Part shown: in pieces, positions 48,557-60,189 of the stretch | Layout of the letters: each line of letters opens with the position of its first letter | Numbering within the stretch: the stretch's first letter is position 1 | Source: Hyperoodon ampullatus | Taxonomy: Eukaryota; Chordata; Mammalia; Artiodactyla; Ziphiidae | Assembly: GCA_949752795.1 (NCBI GenBank) | Contig: OX457056.1 | Span: 182,304,428 to 182,368,427 of the forward strand | Direction: 5' to 3' | DNA: 64,000 bases | Program-made: the position numbers and the translations under genes | Notes under the pieces: generated by a model | The model's database searches: none | Told to the model about the DNA's origin: nothing | What the model saw: the letters and a program-made list of their open reading frames with translations, nothing else

Positions 48557-48592
48557 AATGAATGAATGAATGAGTGAATGAATGAATGATGA
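48557..48592. repeat. (AATG)n microsatellite
   Basis: gaatgaatgaatgaatgagtgaatg-type tetranucleotide run. Confidence 0.9.
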
Positions 48593-49074
48593 ATCGAAAG
48601 GAGCTCTCAAAAGTTCTGCAAACGTGTTTTCTCAGTGTCTTGCCAAGGGCATGATACACGGAGCGTTGAGCACCACGGCAGCTGGGAGGGCGGGAGCTGA
48701 GCTCGGGCAGGAGAACCGCCTCCACCTGGGCACCAGCAGACGCTTGTCCTCGAGCTAAAAGAGCAAGGGTTGGAGGTGGGAAAACAGAGGCTCAAAGGGA
48801 ACGAGAGATACAAAGAGAAAGAGTGGGCAATGTGATGGGAGCAGGGGCTGCCGACTGGCCACTTGCATGGGGCCCCTCTCGGGACAGGGCCTGGGCAGGG
48901 GGCAGGAGGCCTGGCCAACAGCTAAACACAGCTGGACCTTCCCGAGATTGGCGGGCTCTGTGCAGCTGCCATCAGCCAGGGGCACTGAGCCCTGGTCAAG
49001 ATGTGGCTTTGGAGTAAGAGAGACTGGGGCCCATAGCCCAGGTCTGCCCAAGCCCAGTGGAGGAAGTGGAGGAG

Positions 49075-49147
49075 CCTTGCACAACTCTCTGAGCCTCAGT
49101 TTCCAAATGTGTAAAATGTCCACAACACCCAATCCTGGCAGAGGGTT
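49075..49147 (+). repeat. MIR fragment interrupted by a micro-L1
   Basis: 'ctgagcctcagtttccaaatgtgtaaaatg' is the MIR core, followed directly by the L1 scrap at 49165-49223. Confidence 0.7.
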
Positions 49148-49164
49148 AAAATGCATAATGTACA

Positions 49165-49223
49165 GCAGTAATTAATACAACATTGTAGATCAACCATACT
49201 TCAATTTAAAAAAAAGTTGTGAT
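49165..49223 (+). mobile_element. 59-nt 5'-truncated L1 end
   Basis: 'ttaatacaacattgtagatc' and 'aaccatacttcaattt(A)n' are the extreme 3' end of cetartiodactyl L1. Flanked by near-identical 17-nt copies aaaatgcataatgtaca (49148-49164) and aaaatgcttaacgtaca (49224-49240), the expected target duplication. Confidence 0.85.
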
Positions 49224-50344
49224 AAAATGCTTAACGTACAATGGATGCATTCCCTGAGCCAATTTCCTGGCATAGCTGGTAAGGGGCAAGGCTGGCCTCA
49301 GAGCCTGCTTGTCAACCAGCCTAGAGCCATGGGTTGCCCTCTCCGTGGACCTTCCAACCTGGAGCTGGCCTGCTCTCCTGGCCTTCCATCCACTCACTCA
49401 TTCACTATATACTGAATACTTATCTTGAATCCATTACTGTGTGTCTGGTGCTATCAAGGCACACTGAGATGGAGCAGTGACCCTAAAAACCCCAGCCTGC
49501 AAGGAGCTTGCCTTCTACTTTGGGACACAAACAATAGTCATGTAAGAAAAATACCAGTTAAATAAGGTACCTCTCTAAGGAGAAAACAACAACAACAACA
49601 ACCAAGTGAGGAAGGGGCCAGGGAGTATGGGAAGGGAAACATGAGCCAGGGTGACCAAGCCAGCCTCCCCAGTAAGATGGCACCTGAGAGCTGTAGCAGC
49701 AGGGGAGTGAGCATTGGATGTCGGTGGGAGACGGTGTGGGGAGGATATTCCAGCACACAGATGAGCACGGGCACATCCCTGAAAAAGAAGCGTGCTGCTC
49801 TGAGAAACAGCAGGCAGGTGACTGTGATTTGGGGCAGAGTGATGGAGAGTGTCAGGGACAGGGTCAGAGTGGAGATGAAGGGACGGTCATAGGAGCCTGT
49901 CACCCTGGGGCCAGGGGCTTTCAGGCTGTCTCTGCTCTGGAGAGTGGAGGGAAGCCTCTAAAAAAATGGCCACAGAAGGTACCAGTCTGGCCAGGTGTGG
50001 CCAGGTGATGTTGGCCTCACACCACCCACATCCTGGGAAGGTACCTCCTGCCTTTGCCCTACGAGGCAGAGTGCCCGCCCCCTGACCCCAGTGGCCCACC
50101 TCTGGCCTTTCCTTCCTGTCCCAGTGGCCCCGGCATCTCACATTCCTGGCAGCTATGCCTTGGAGGCTAGGCACAGGGCTGTGCGCATTAACCGACTGGG
50201 AGGCCCAGGTCAAGCCTCCTCGCCGCACTTGGCTGAGGCCAGGCCCCCGGCAGGGACCAGTCCTGTCTGCTCCAGAACACGCATCCTCGGCTGGGGAGAA
50301 ATTCCAGCTGCCAGACTCCAGGCCGAGCCCAGGGCCGCGCACGG

Positions 50345-50625
50345 GGATCGCTGTGAAAAATAACAGAGATGGTGAGCTTGGCCATTTCCTGTACAACACA
50401 TAATTAGGTTAGATAAGAAACTAGCTGTGTCTAAGTGCTATAAATGTCTATATTAAGCTATTTTGAAAGTGCTGAGCACTTTGACATTTGAGAGTTCAGA
50501 GTAATTGAGGTATTGAAATAAAATTGCTTCTGTTATTTAAAAGGTCATTATCGTCTTCAGCTAGATATATGAGGACTATTTTCCACTCTAGTGAGCCGTT
50601 CTCCCTGGCACAATTAGTATCGCTT
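50345..50625. promoter_or_regulatory. Candidate conserved non-coding element
   Basis: Repeat-free AT-rich stretch with ATAATTAGG, GAGTAATTGAGG and GATAAG motifs between GC-rich flanks. Conservation is inferred from texture only. Confidence 0.3.
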
Positions 50626-50784
50626 GAGCAGAGGCCGCTGGGGGACTCCCATCCGCAGCCCCCGCCAGAGGCGGCCCAAGGTAGCTGTTAAGACACATGG
50701 AGCACGAGGAAAGCAGAGGAAAGCAAAGGAAAGCCTCCGTCACCCAGAATCATCACTGGCCCAGGGAGCGCCGTCACCGTCGAC

Positions 50785-51130
50785 TCAGCACCTACTCTGT
50801 ACTGGTCTCTGCATGGATGCTTTCTGTGCAATTTTGTCTCATCCTCACAAAAGGGCCTCAAGGACGCCCTTAGTGTCAGAACATTGCAGGTGAAGACTTG
50901 AGGCCCTCTGAAGGGAAGGGACGGAATGGTGGGCCGGGCAGGAGGCTAGCGCTGTCCCCCATTCACTGAGCACTTAGCACGCTCCGGGAGGCCGCTAGCC
51001 CTTTCCTGTCCTGGCTTCTGTAAGCCTTGTAACCATCTCAGGACGAACCATCTCCATTTCACAGATGAGAAAACTGAGACTTGGAGAGGTTAAGAAACGA
51101 AACAGCAAGAAAGTGGCTGGAAAATGCTTC
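50785..51130 (-). repeat. MIR remnants
   Basis: 'gcacctactctgtactggtc' to about 50905, then 'gagcacttagcacgctccggg' through 'cagatgagaaaactgagactt' and 'agaggttaagaaacgaaac', the - strand MIR order. Confidence 0.7.
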
Positions 51131-51155
51131 AAGACTCCAGAATTTTAAGAATGTT

Positions 51156-51274
51156 GGACTTCCCTGGTGGTCCAGTGGTTAGGACTCTACGCTTCCACGG
51201 CAGGGGACATAGGTTTGATCCCCGGTCAGGGAAGCTCTGCATGCTGTGCGGTGCGGCCAGAAAGAAAAAAAAAT
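51156..51274 (+). mobile_element. Short tRNA-derived SINE (CHR/Bov-tA-like)
   Basis: Begins gacttccctggtggtccag and holds a tRNA B-box-like 'ggtttgatccccggtcag', then an A-rich tail. No clear target duplication, so older than the others. Confidence 0.85.
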
Positions 51275-51667
51275 AATGTCACCCAGTGCCTAACCCTTCT
51301 ACACTCCAGCCCCCCACGGCTCAGACGTGTCCTGACCCTCCTTCTGTCATGCCCTGCCCCTCCCCCAGCCTGTTGGACCACGTGCCTTTAAGGTTCCTCT
51401 CAAAGAACAGAAATAAGAGTGGCCCCAGCTGAACTAGTTACATGGATGGATTCAGACCAGCAGTTCCTGGGATGGAGACTCTGATGAATGAGGGTGCTGG
51501 CCTATGGGGAGCATGTCACAGGCCTGAGATCTTCACCAGGCCCCTGAGTCTGCCCGTCCTCATCAGTCATACGGTGTTCCTGAGAGGATCCAAATTAGGT
51601 ACAGACATCAAACTATGCTCAGCAAACATGACTACTAGAATGTTCCACTATAAAAAACAAAGATGGG

Positions 51668-51885
51668 GGGCTTCCCTGGTGGCGCAGTGGTTGAGAGTCT
51701 GCCTGCTGATGGAGGGGACGCGGGTTCGTGCCCCGGTCCCGGAAGATCCCACGTGCCGCGGAGCGGCTGGGCCCGTGAGCCATGGCCGCTGAGCCTGCGC
51801 GTCCGGAGCCTGTGCTCCGCAGCGGGAGAGGCCACAACGGTGAGAGGCCCGCGTACCACAAAAAAAACAAAACAAACAAACAAAA
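51668..51885 (+). mobile_element. Cetacean CHR-type tRNA SINE
   Basis: Begins ggcttccctggtggcgcagtg and ends cgcgtaccac(A)n. Perfect 15-nt duplications aaaaacaaagatggg at 51653-51667 and 51886-51900. Confidence 0.96.
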
Positions 51886-52214
51886 AAAAACAAAGATGGG
51901 AGCTTTTCTCCAATTCTCAATCAAGACACTTCACCCCCCCCAATTGTTAAGGTAAATAAATAGAATGTTCTTAACTACAAATTAGATATCTAAGTTAGTA
52001 CTCAGTTATATCCTTGGTTATCGTTGATTGAATATATCACAATTTCTAAATGTCTCTCAAAGAGATGCTTGACTTCCAAAGGCATCTTCATCTCAATAGC
52101 AGGGGACTCACTGCTCTAGGGAATGGATAAACGGCAATAAGTCGGCACTTACAGGGCATTCCCTCTGTGTGAAGCCCTGTCCTGAGCAATGGCGATCAGC
52201 CTCTTGAAAAAAAT

Positions 52215-52460
52215 ACATCCTTTGAAAACATGGTCTCAAACAGATACTTGTATACTCAAATTCATAGCAGCATCATTCACGGTAGCCCAAAGGTGGAGAT
52301 AACCCAAGTGTCCATCGATGGATGAATGGATAAACAAACTGATCTATACATACTACGGACTATTATTCAGCCTTAAAAAGGAGGGAAATTCTGACATATG
52401 CCATGATATCATGATGAGTGAAGTAAGCCAGTCACAATATCCTGGACTCTCCAAATCGCC
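52215..52460 (+). repeat. Old L1 fragment
   Basis: 'gcagcatcattcacggtagcc', 'caagtgtccatcgatggatg' and 'ttattcagccttaaaaagg' are L1 ORF2 3' text. Confidence 0.85.
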
Positions 52461-52802
52461 AGCATCACTACTCTTGCACTTTGAGGCCATTATTAAGTGC
52501 AATAAGGGTTACTTGAACACAAGCACAGCGATACTGATATTGCAACAGTTGATCTGATAACCGAGGCGGCTACTAAGTGACTTACAGGCAGGATACTCTG
52601 GACAAAAGGATGATTCACATCCTGGGTGGGACAGAGCAGGACGGTGTGATATTTTATCACACTACTCGGAACAGCCTGCGATTTCAAACTTATGAATTGT
52701 TTATTTCTGGAATTTTCCGTTCAGTATTTCAGGACTGCTGTTGACCACGGGTAACTGAAACTGCAGAAAGTAAAACTGCGGATAAGAAGGGGGATGACTG
52801 TA
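52461..52802. repeat. Tigger-like (TcMar) DNA transposon
   Basis: 'gcgatactgatattgcaac', 'cttatgaattgtttatttctgg', 'ggtaactgaaactgcagaaag' and the end 'gggggatgactgta' fit a Tigger-class non-autonomous element. Subfamily not assigned. Confidence 0.7.
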
Positions 52803-54344
52803 ATCCATTTTACGTTTGCCTTACTTGGGTTCATTAAAAGTTCTGTTTTTCTCTGTTGCAAGATTTTTATGAGCTGCAGAGTCCCACTGAATTACTCAGA
52901 GGAAAACTGAGCCGGGCTGGATGTTACAAGCGGCAGGGCAGGTGGTGACGTGGCGTCACTGAGGTATGAGAGGCAACTTAACAGGGACAAGGAACAGGAG
53001 AAGGACGAGTGGGCAGGGGGTATAGGGAAGCAGCAGGAGACACCCCTTCTTCTGCTAAGTAGCAGGGAAGGGCTAGAGTGGTTGGAAATTAGACCAACCC
53101 CTGCGCTTTCCTCAGAGAGGGTACTAAAAAAAAATATGTGTTGAATTTGGGGGAGAAACACAATACACCAGGAACACCCTTTGTAAAAATGTAAGCAACT
53201 TAACAAACATAAGCTACTCTCACAACCTTGCTCCAGAGCTGGGATTTCCTCTGGGGAAATAAGATATTGCTGAAGCTTCTATGCATTAGCCTGAAACTGT
53301 CTCATATGGAGGCCAGGTATCTTCCTAGGAAGTCGAGGACTTTTCCCCCAGGCCCAAGACCTCAGCTGTGGTCTTCTGATGGCGGTAGTTTCAGAGGCTG
53401 CTGGAGGGTCCTGAGACTGCCTCCTGGTCCATCCTGGTCCAGTGCTTCTCTGGGAAAATACACCAGCTCCTTCTGGTCCCATAGAAGAGGCACCTCTGCA
53501 GGTCCTCGAGGTGGTAGACACCCCAGGATTCCCGTCAAGCGTCCTCCCTCCCCACGCTGGGCCAGACCACAGCCAGAGGGTGCTGGCAGCCACTGTGGCC
53601 TTGTCACCGCCCCCCCCAGACAAATGTGTTATTTCAGGCTGTTCTTTGACGGAAATTAGCAGAGGGGGCTGCCAAGAGGATAAATATAGCAGTGCCTTTT
53701 TGCTGAGTTGTAGAAGCTCTGGATGATGTGGTCTGAGGCATAGCATCTGGATGCCTTTAGGGAGGAACAAAATTTATAGGAAAAAAAAATCCATTCCACA
53801 TGGGTTGTTTTTTAGTTTTCAAAGAGCCTCCCCAGTCCTTGGCTGTTGATACCCTTTCTAAGTACTGAGAAGCAGGTGGGTACCAGGCTCTGTGATAGGC
53901 TGCAGGGACAGTGTGGTGACAAGGCACACAGGGGCCTGCCCTTAGTGGCATTATTTAATTGCCCTGCTCACCAAGGCACAGCAGTCTGAGGAAGTAAAAC
54001 CGGCAGCCGGAGACCGATCTCAGGGCTCAGGGAAGGCTCTGGAGAGCTTTCTCTGCACGAGGCCTGGTGTTCACATGGGTCAAATAAATACTAGCAGATG
54101 TTGTTATCCACAGCTAAGCTGAGAACAAGCTGATGGGAGAGCCAGCCCCGGGGGGCTAGACCCTCCCAGCTCAGCATGAGCATGAGCACTCTCAGTCCTC
54201 GGCCTGCGGGGTGGCTCTCCCTGGGGGGCAGCCACCTCTCTGTAGTCTCCACATGCCTATCCCTCCCCTGCTGTCATCCGAGGTGACTGTGAGCCCATCC
54301 CTGCCCTCTCTCCCAGAGAACTTATTCCCCACGGGAAGATAGCT

Positions 54345-54485
54345 CTTTAAATTCTGTTGGCCCTGGCTCTTTTTCACATGAAGACACTGTAGGTTGGAGG
54401 GCTCAGATGGCTTCTCAAAGACACACAGCAATTAAAAGGCAGGCCCGAGATTTGGACCATATCTTCTGCCTCTAAATCCTATACT
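54345..54485 (-). repeat. MIR remnant
   Basis: 'acacagcaattaaaaggcagg' with 'atcttctgcctctaaatcc' fits a - strand MIR. Confidence 0.55.
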
Positions 54486-54731
54486 CACGCTACTGAGTGA
54501 GAAAAGCCAGGATTCCAGCAAAAGAGAAAAAAAATGTGTGGGAAGAGAAAGAACGCCAGACACGGAACTCATCTGGAGACTCTGATCCTGACTCTGGAGC
54601 CCAAGTCAGAGAGATGGCTTGGACGTATTTGCTTGGTTCATAGCCTGCTTATGGCACACGACGCAAATGATGATTTACTTGTAAATGGAATGAAGGGGCA
54701 GGGAGAGATGAAAAGAAGGAGATGATGATAA

Positions 54732-54825
54732 AGAGAGATAGAGAGAGATGTGGGCCAAGGTTGGATGGGGAAGGGCAAAAAGAGATATAGAGAGATGTGG
54801 GCCAAGGTTGGATGGGGAAGGGCAT
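54732..54825. repeat. 47-nt direct tandem duplication
   Basis: The unit containing gatgtgggccaaggttgg and atggggaagggca occurs twice with a period of 47 nt and almost no divergence, so a recent duplication. Confidence 0.9.
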
Positions 54826-56849
54826 GTGTGGGCATGTAGAGGAGAAGCAGAGAAGCTGACAGAGACGGAGAGGGGAGAGGAGGTCCCTTTGCAGGAGAGA
54901 TGGAGGCCGAAGGTCCTCAAGTTCTCAGCGATGGCCACCAGGTGGCACTGTCCACCCCGAGTAGCAGGGCTATGGTCCAGGGTTGGCCTCAAGAGGGACG
55001 GAGGTGGGAGAAGAAGCCTGGGAGCGGCCACGGAGGGGCAAGGAAACTGTCACCGTCACAGCCGCGTCTGTTAACTCAGGAAGTCCCTAACCCGGAATGA
55101 ATCCTTCACAACATCCCTTCTTGACAGTTATATGCTGTCAACAGTCAAGCTGGCCATAAACAGAAGAGTTTGTAAATTAGCAAAGGTCTCTTTATTCACA
55201 TATTCATAAACCATGTGGACAGTTGTTTGCATAAATTCCCAATCTGTCAAAATCAAGAGAACAAATCAGAGACAAAAGTAACCAGGCCACCAAGCACCCT
55301 TCATTGGGGATGAGAGTGGGGAAGAATTCCTCAATTAGGGACTTGAAGGTGGAGAACTTCTCCCTGCAGAGTATCTTTTTGGTCTCTCTGCCATCCCTTG
55401 GGAATCCCAGATGGTCCCTTTTGTTGCAGTTTTTCCTCACTTCAGAATGGCCTCAGTTCCTCATGATAAAATAAGGTGATCTCAAGTGCTGGTTGTGAGG
55501 GAGAGCATGACGGGGTGGGACGTTCATGATGGTGGTCAGGATGGGACATTGGCTTCTGAGAAGTGAGAAGGATGCTTGCCGGGGGGGGACGGCTGGTGGG
55601 TAGACATCGAGCTCGGGAGAGGGGTCCAGTTGGAGCCGTGGATGCGGAGTCCTCAGGCTGCAGCTAAAGAGTGGTCAGAGACACAGGTGTGCATGCAAAG
55701 AGAGAGAGAGAGGACGGCACCTTAGAGAAAGCCATCCCTGAAGGGCTGAGTGGAGGAGAGGTGATTACGGGGTGGCCTAGGGGGCGCAACTGGGTAAGTG
55801 AGGGAAAGGACGCCTGCGTCAAATGCTAGAACACACGCTCCACAGTAGAGCCCGTGCTCAGCCACGATCCCCGAAGGCCCGGGGCAGAGCTGCATTCAGG
55901 GATGGGGATGAAGGCAGCCAGTGGAGGCTGAGAGGCGAGAAGGGCAGAGGAGGGAGCGTAGACTCCGAGTTATGGAGGGAAAGAGAGGAGGAGACCGCGT
56001 GGGAGGTGGGCCACTCAGCCTGAGAAATGCCTGCCACTCTGGAGACTGAGGGAGCAGCTGAAGGTACAAAACAAGAGAGGGGATACCTAGTGAAGGAGAC
56101 CCCTGAAGAGCCAGGAAACGGAATCCAGAAGAAGTGGGGGGACGAGGAGGGGAGCGGAGCAAGACATTTTAAACGACTCCAAGTTGGCCACAGGCTGGGC
56201 CAGGTGCAGTCATGGGGCCCCCAACTGGGGTTCCCTGAGAACTGGGGATGTGCAGGGGGGCTGAGGAAGGACAGGGATGGGGGAGATCCTGAAAGGGGAG
56301 GCTGGGCAGCCCTGATCCTTAGCTAGGCCAAAGACCAGCCCTGCAGCAGGCCAGGGTGGAAACAGGTAGGCTTCCTGGAGACAGAGCTTGACAGTGGGCG
56401 TGGGGCTTATGGGTGGGCTTCATGGATGTCCCTGGGCCGGGAGTCACCGGCTCTGCCACCAACTAGCAGGTTCTTTTCTGTCTCCTTCGTTTCCCCAGCT
56501 GCAAAGGGACTAGCTTCATCATGATGCTCTGGGGGACCTGGCAGTTAGGACCGTGGCAAAGAGTCTCTAAAGGGTCCATCTTTAGTGGCTCGTGGACCCC
56601 TTTAGAAAACCGAAGAGAGCATCAGACTCTCAGATACGCAGTGCAAACTTCTGCATAAAAATCCCCAAGTGTTTGTGGATTCCCTAAGATCCACCCGTAC
56701 ACCCAGGAACCTGAGGTTCTAATCATACTCATAAATAGGAAGCAATCACACCCGATACCCCACCAGCTAGAAACCTGTAATAAAGGGAAATAGAACGCTA
56801 GCTCTTTCGGCAGCAGCCACGGCCCGCACACAGACTAGCTCCTAATGAG

Positions 56850-57305
56850 TCTTTCTCCTGTTTGCTGATGGAGGACACTTGTAATAGAGTTTAATGTGGA
56901 AGAACAAGGTGCATTTAACCAAAGCTGTAAACATCTCTAATTCTATTTAAAACTATAGGGTGCGGTACATTAACATTTAACAATCGGACACTCAATCGGT
57001 GTGAAGTTGGTTGAGCTGTGTTTATTAGAAAGCAGGCTCCAAGTCATCTTTTATCAATGATAACAGAAGCAGAAACCCTCCGTGGCAAGCCTCCCGCCCC
57101 GCCCTATGCATTAATTAAGAGTCCTCTCCAAATCTTCCGCCCTGTGGAAAGACACCGATTGCTTTGGAAAAAATCCCCTGAGCAGGGCAGATGTGGCTCA
57201 GCACCAAAGTCTGTTAGGCGTGTGCACTCGGAGAATTGTTTGCCCCAGCAAAACAAATCTTTTTTAAAAATGTGCAATGAACAGTTAATTCAGAATGAGC
57301 AGCGG
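56850..57305. promoter_or_regulatory. Candidate conserved non-coding element
   Basis: About 450 nt repeat-free AT-rich stretch with ATGCATTAATTAAG (57104 on), TATCAATGATAAC (57052 on) and CAATCGG repeats. The texture resembles a developmental enhancer. No alignment available. Confidence 0.35.
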
Positions 57306-57639
57306 TTTAACCTCTATTCTACTTGACCGCTGCAGAGTTCACACTCCTGAGCCCTTCCTCCTTTCAGAAACTCCCAGACACAGCTTTCTCCGACCACCTC
57401 CGACTCCTCTGAGCTTGCTCTGCTCTGGTCCCCGTCAGGCTCCTTGCCTGCTCTCCAGACCAGACCTGCGGGCAGGGGAGTGCCCACCGCTCAGGCCTGG
57501 TACCTTCCCTCCTGGCTGACCCGCCTCTCTCTGGAGGAGTTTGCTCACTGCCAGGGCTTCAGCTGTGACCTATATTCTGAGGACACCCCTGTCCCCCCTG
57601 GGGTTCCAGATCCTCATTTCCCAACAGTTTACATCCTTG

Positions 57640-57802
57640 TTACTCAAAGTGTGCTCTGGGGACCAGAAGCATGGGCATCCCCTGGGAGCTTGTTAGAAAC
57701 ACAGACTCCCAGGGCCCACCCAGACTTCCTGAACCGCGAGCCACAGTTTAACAAAGATCCAGGTGATTCACACACACGTTAAAGCTTAGGGAGAACTAGT
57801 CT
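57640..57802 (+). repeat. MER20-type hAT transposon remnant
   Basis: 'actcaaagtgtgctctggggacc', 'cccctgggagcttgttagaaac' and 'tccaggtgattcacacacacg' are the MER20 blocks in order. Confidence 0.85.
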
Positions 57803-58419
57803 ATCCTATCCATCTGGACACTTCCCGGAGCCCAAATTCAGCAGATCCAGGCTGAAGGCAGATCCTTCCTCCAAAACACGAAGTCCTTCTTTGTTTTCCA
57901 ACCCAGTGAATAGGTTCTATCTGGTGTATGGGGCGGGGGTGGGGTGTGTTATGCTGGGTTGGGGGGAAGGTCAACATTCCCAGCAAGTGGCTGCCTCATC
58001 TTATAACAGGCTCCCTCCTGCCCAGGGATACTGGAAAGACAGCATGTTCTATGTGGAAGCCTGCCTAAACTTCAGGGCCAGCCAGCACAAAAAGGCTCCC
58101 TCCAAGGTCCACATGATAGGGCTCGCTCTGTCAAGTCTCTACCCTGTGCCCTTCCCCTGTTGCCACCAGCATGGCTCAGTACTGCCAGGGTCCCTACTCC
58201 AAAACGGAGAGTCCCTCTCTTAGGAGAGCATCAGGCCTGAACCCTGATGGTCCCTCTCCATGGAGAAGGGCATCTTCGGAGCCCTGTGAGGGCCCCACTG
58301 AGTGAGAAACAGAGGGCAGCAGGAGCTCGTGGCTGCCAGTTCAGTTGCTGGATGTGATGGAAGTGGGCTCTTTGGGTGGTACCCTCAGTAAAATTCTTTG
58401 TTTCCTGGGCTGGAAACAG

Positions 58420-58627
58420 GTTTTTTTTTTTTTTTGCGGTATGCGTGCCTCTCACTGCTGTGGCCTCTCCCGTTGTGGAGCACAGGCTCCGGATGCGCAG
58501 GCTCAGTGGCCATGGCTCATGGGCCTAGCTGCTCCGCGGCATGTGGGATCTTCCCGGACCGGGGCACGAACCTGCGTCCCCTGCATCGTCAGCCGGACCC
58601 TCAACCACTGTGCCACCAGGGAAGCCC
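58420..58627 (-). mobile_element. Cetacean CHR-type tRNA SINE
   Basis: T-run, 'gcggtatgcgtgcctctcac', ending ccaccagggaagccc. Flanked by ctggaaacag / tgggaaacag duplications. Confidence 0.93.
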
Positions 58628-59197
58628 TGGGAAACAGCTTTGATGCATACTGTATTAGTCAGAATTCTCTCCACTGCAATCTGACTAGCTTGAGCAAAAC
58701 CAGGATTTAGATAGTAGGAGAAGTGGGTAGTTTATTGAATCGAAAGAAGATCTAAAGGAAAAAGAAGAGTCTGGGGGATCTTAGGGGCTGGGAGCTGGGA
58801 TTCCATGCTCCCAGGACCCTGTCCTCCCTGCTGCTTTCTCAGCATCTCCTTCACTCGCCAAGCCTTCTCCTCTTGGCAGGAGACGTCGCTGTAGGTGGTT
58901 CTGATAGGTGGCATCCCAGCTTAGCTGCCCAAGGGAAAGATGCTTTCTTTTTCCTAAGAATTCTGATCAGCCGAGACCGGGCCTCATGCACGCTTTGGCC
59001 CATTTTTTTGTGGCCTGGGACATGAGTCCCATTCTTGGCCCAGCCTAGGTTGTAGTCATGCGTATCAGGGGCTGAGTGATGAACAAGGCCATGAGCAGTC
59101 CCTAAAAGCATCAACTGGTTTAGCGTTCTTATCCCAAGTGAGTCTTTGGGCATATCAGTGTGTGGGATGATGACTATGCACTAAAAAATATGAAGTG

Positions 59198-59409
59198 AGG
59201 GCTTCCCTGGTGGCGCAGTGGTTGAGAGTCCGCCTGCCGATGCAGGGGACGCAGGTTCGTGCCCCGGTCCGGGAAGATCCCACATGCCGCGGAGCAGCTA
59301 GGCCCGTGAGCCATGGCTGCTGGGCCTGCGCGTCTGGAGCCTGTGCTCCGCAACGGGAGCGGCCACAGCAGTGAGAGGCCCGTGTACCGCAAAAAAAAAA
59401 AAAAAAAAA
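59198..59409 (+). mobile_element. Cetacean CHR-type tRNA SINE
   Basis: Begins agggcttccctggtggcgca and ends gtgtaccgc(A)20. Duplications atgaagtg at 59190-59197 and 59410-59417. Forms an inverted pair with the SINE at 59512. Confidence 0.95.
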
Positions 59410-59504
59410 ATGAAGTGCCCCATGTCATTTTCACACCAACAAATATGAGGGGGAGGGTTAAGCTTGGCTTTTTCTTCTATGCCCTGTGAGTTAACAGAGA
59501 CATG

Positions 59505-59511
<7 letters not shown>

Positions 59512-59549
<38 letters not shown>

Positions 59550-59741
59550 TGGTACGCGGGCCTCTCACTGTTGTGGCCTCTCCCGTTGCGGAGCACAGGC
59601 TCCGGATGCACAGGCTCAGCAGCCATGGCTCACGGGCCCAGCCGCTCCGCGGTATATGGGATCCTCCCAGACCGGGGCACGAACCCGTATCCCCTGCATC
59701 GGCAGGCGGACTCTCAACCACTGCGCCACCAGGGAGGCCCA
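59512..59741 (-). mobile_element. Cetacean CHR-type tRNA SINE with a 40-nt T run
   Basis: An uninterrupted run of about 40 T (59509-59548, including duplication bases) then the reverse-complement SINE ending ccaccagggaggccc. Duplications atgatgattt at 59502-59511 and 59742-59751. The long pure tail suggests a recent insertion. Confidence 0.95.
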
Positions 59742-60189
59742 ATGATGATTTAATGAAGAGGTGATCTGAAAGAAATCCCAGCCCTGTCCTCCTACCACAG
59801 CTGCTTTAGTTCAGGGCCTGGGCCTTTGACTTGGCAAGACAGTTGCATTCGGGGAATACCCCTTTCCCCCTCCTCTCCTCCTGTGAGGATTCTGCCATGC
59901 ATGGCCTAGGCCGAAATCCACCACCGAATCTGAGAGTATGTGCACTCTGCCTCCAAGTACCACTGCATTCCATTCTGAGCAATGGGTTCTTTGTTCTAAC
60001 TTTATTTAAACGCACAGGCCATTTTCCATGTTGAAAACAGCTTGTCTATAGTTGTTCCCACAGATGCTTTATAGCAGAACAAATTGAAGAACTTTTCCTA
60101 ATTTCTATTTGAATGATGTGTATTCCTTTACTTATCTTTAGAAATGTCAATACAGACTTAGTGGTGTATTTGATAGAAAACAAATAAGT

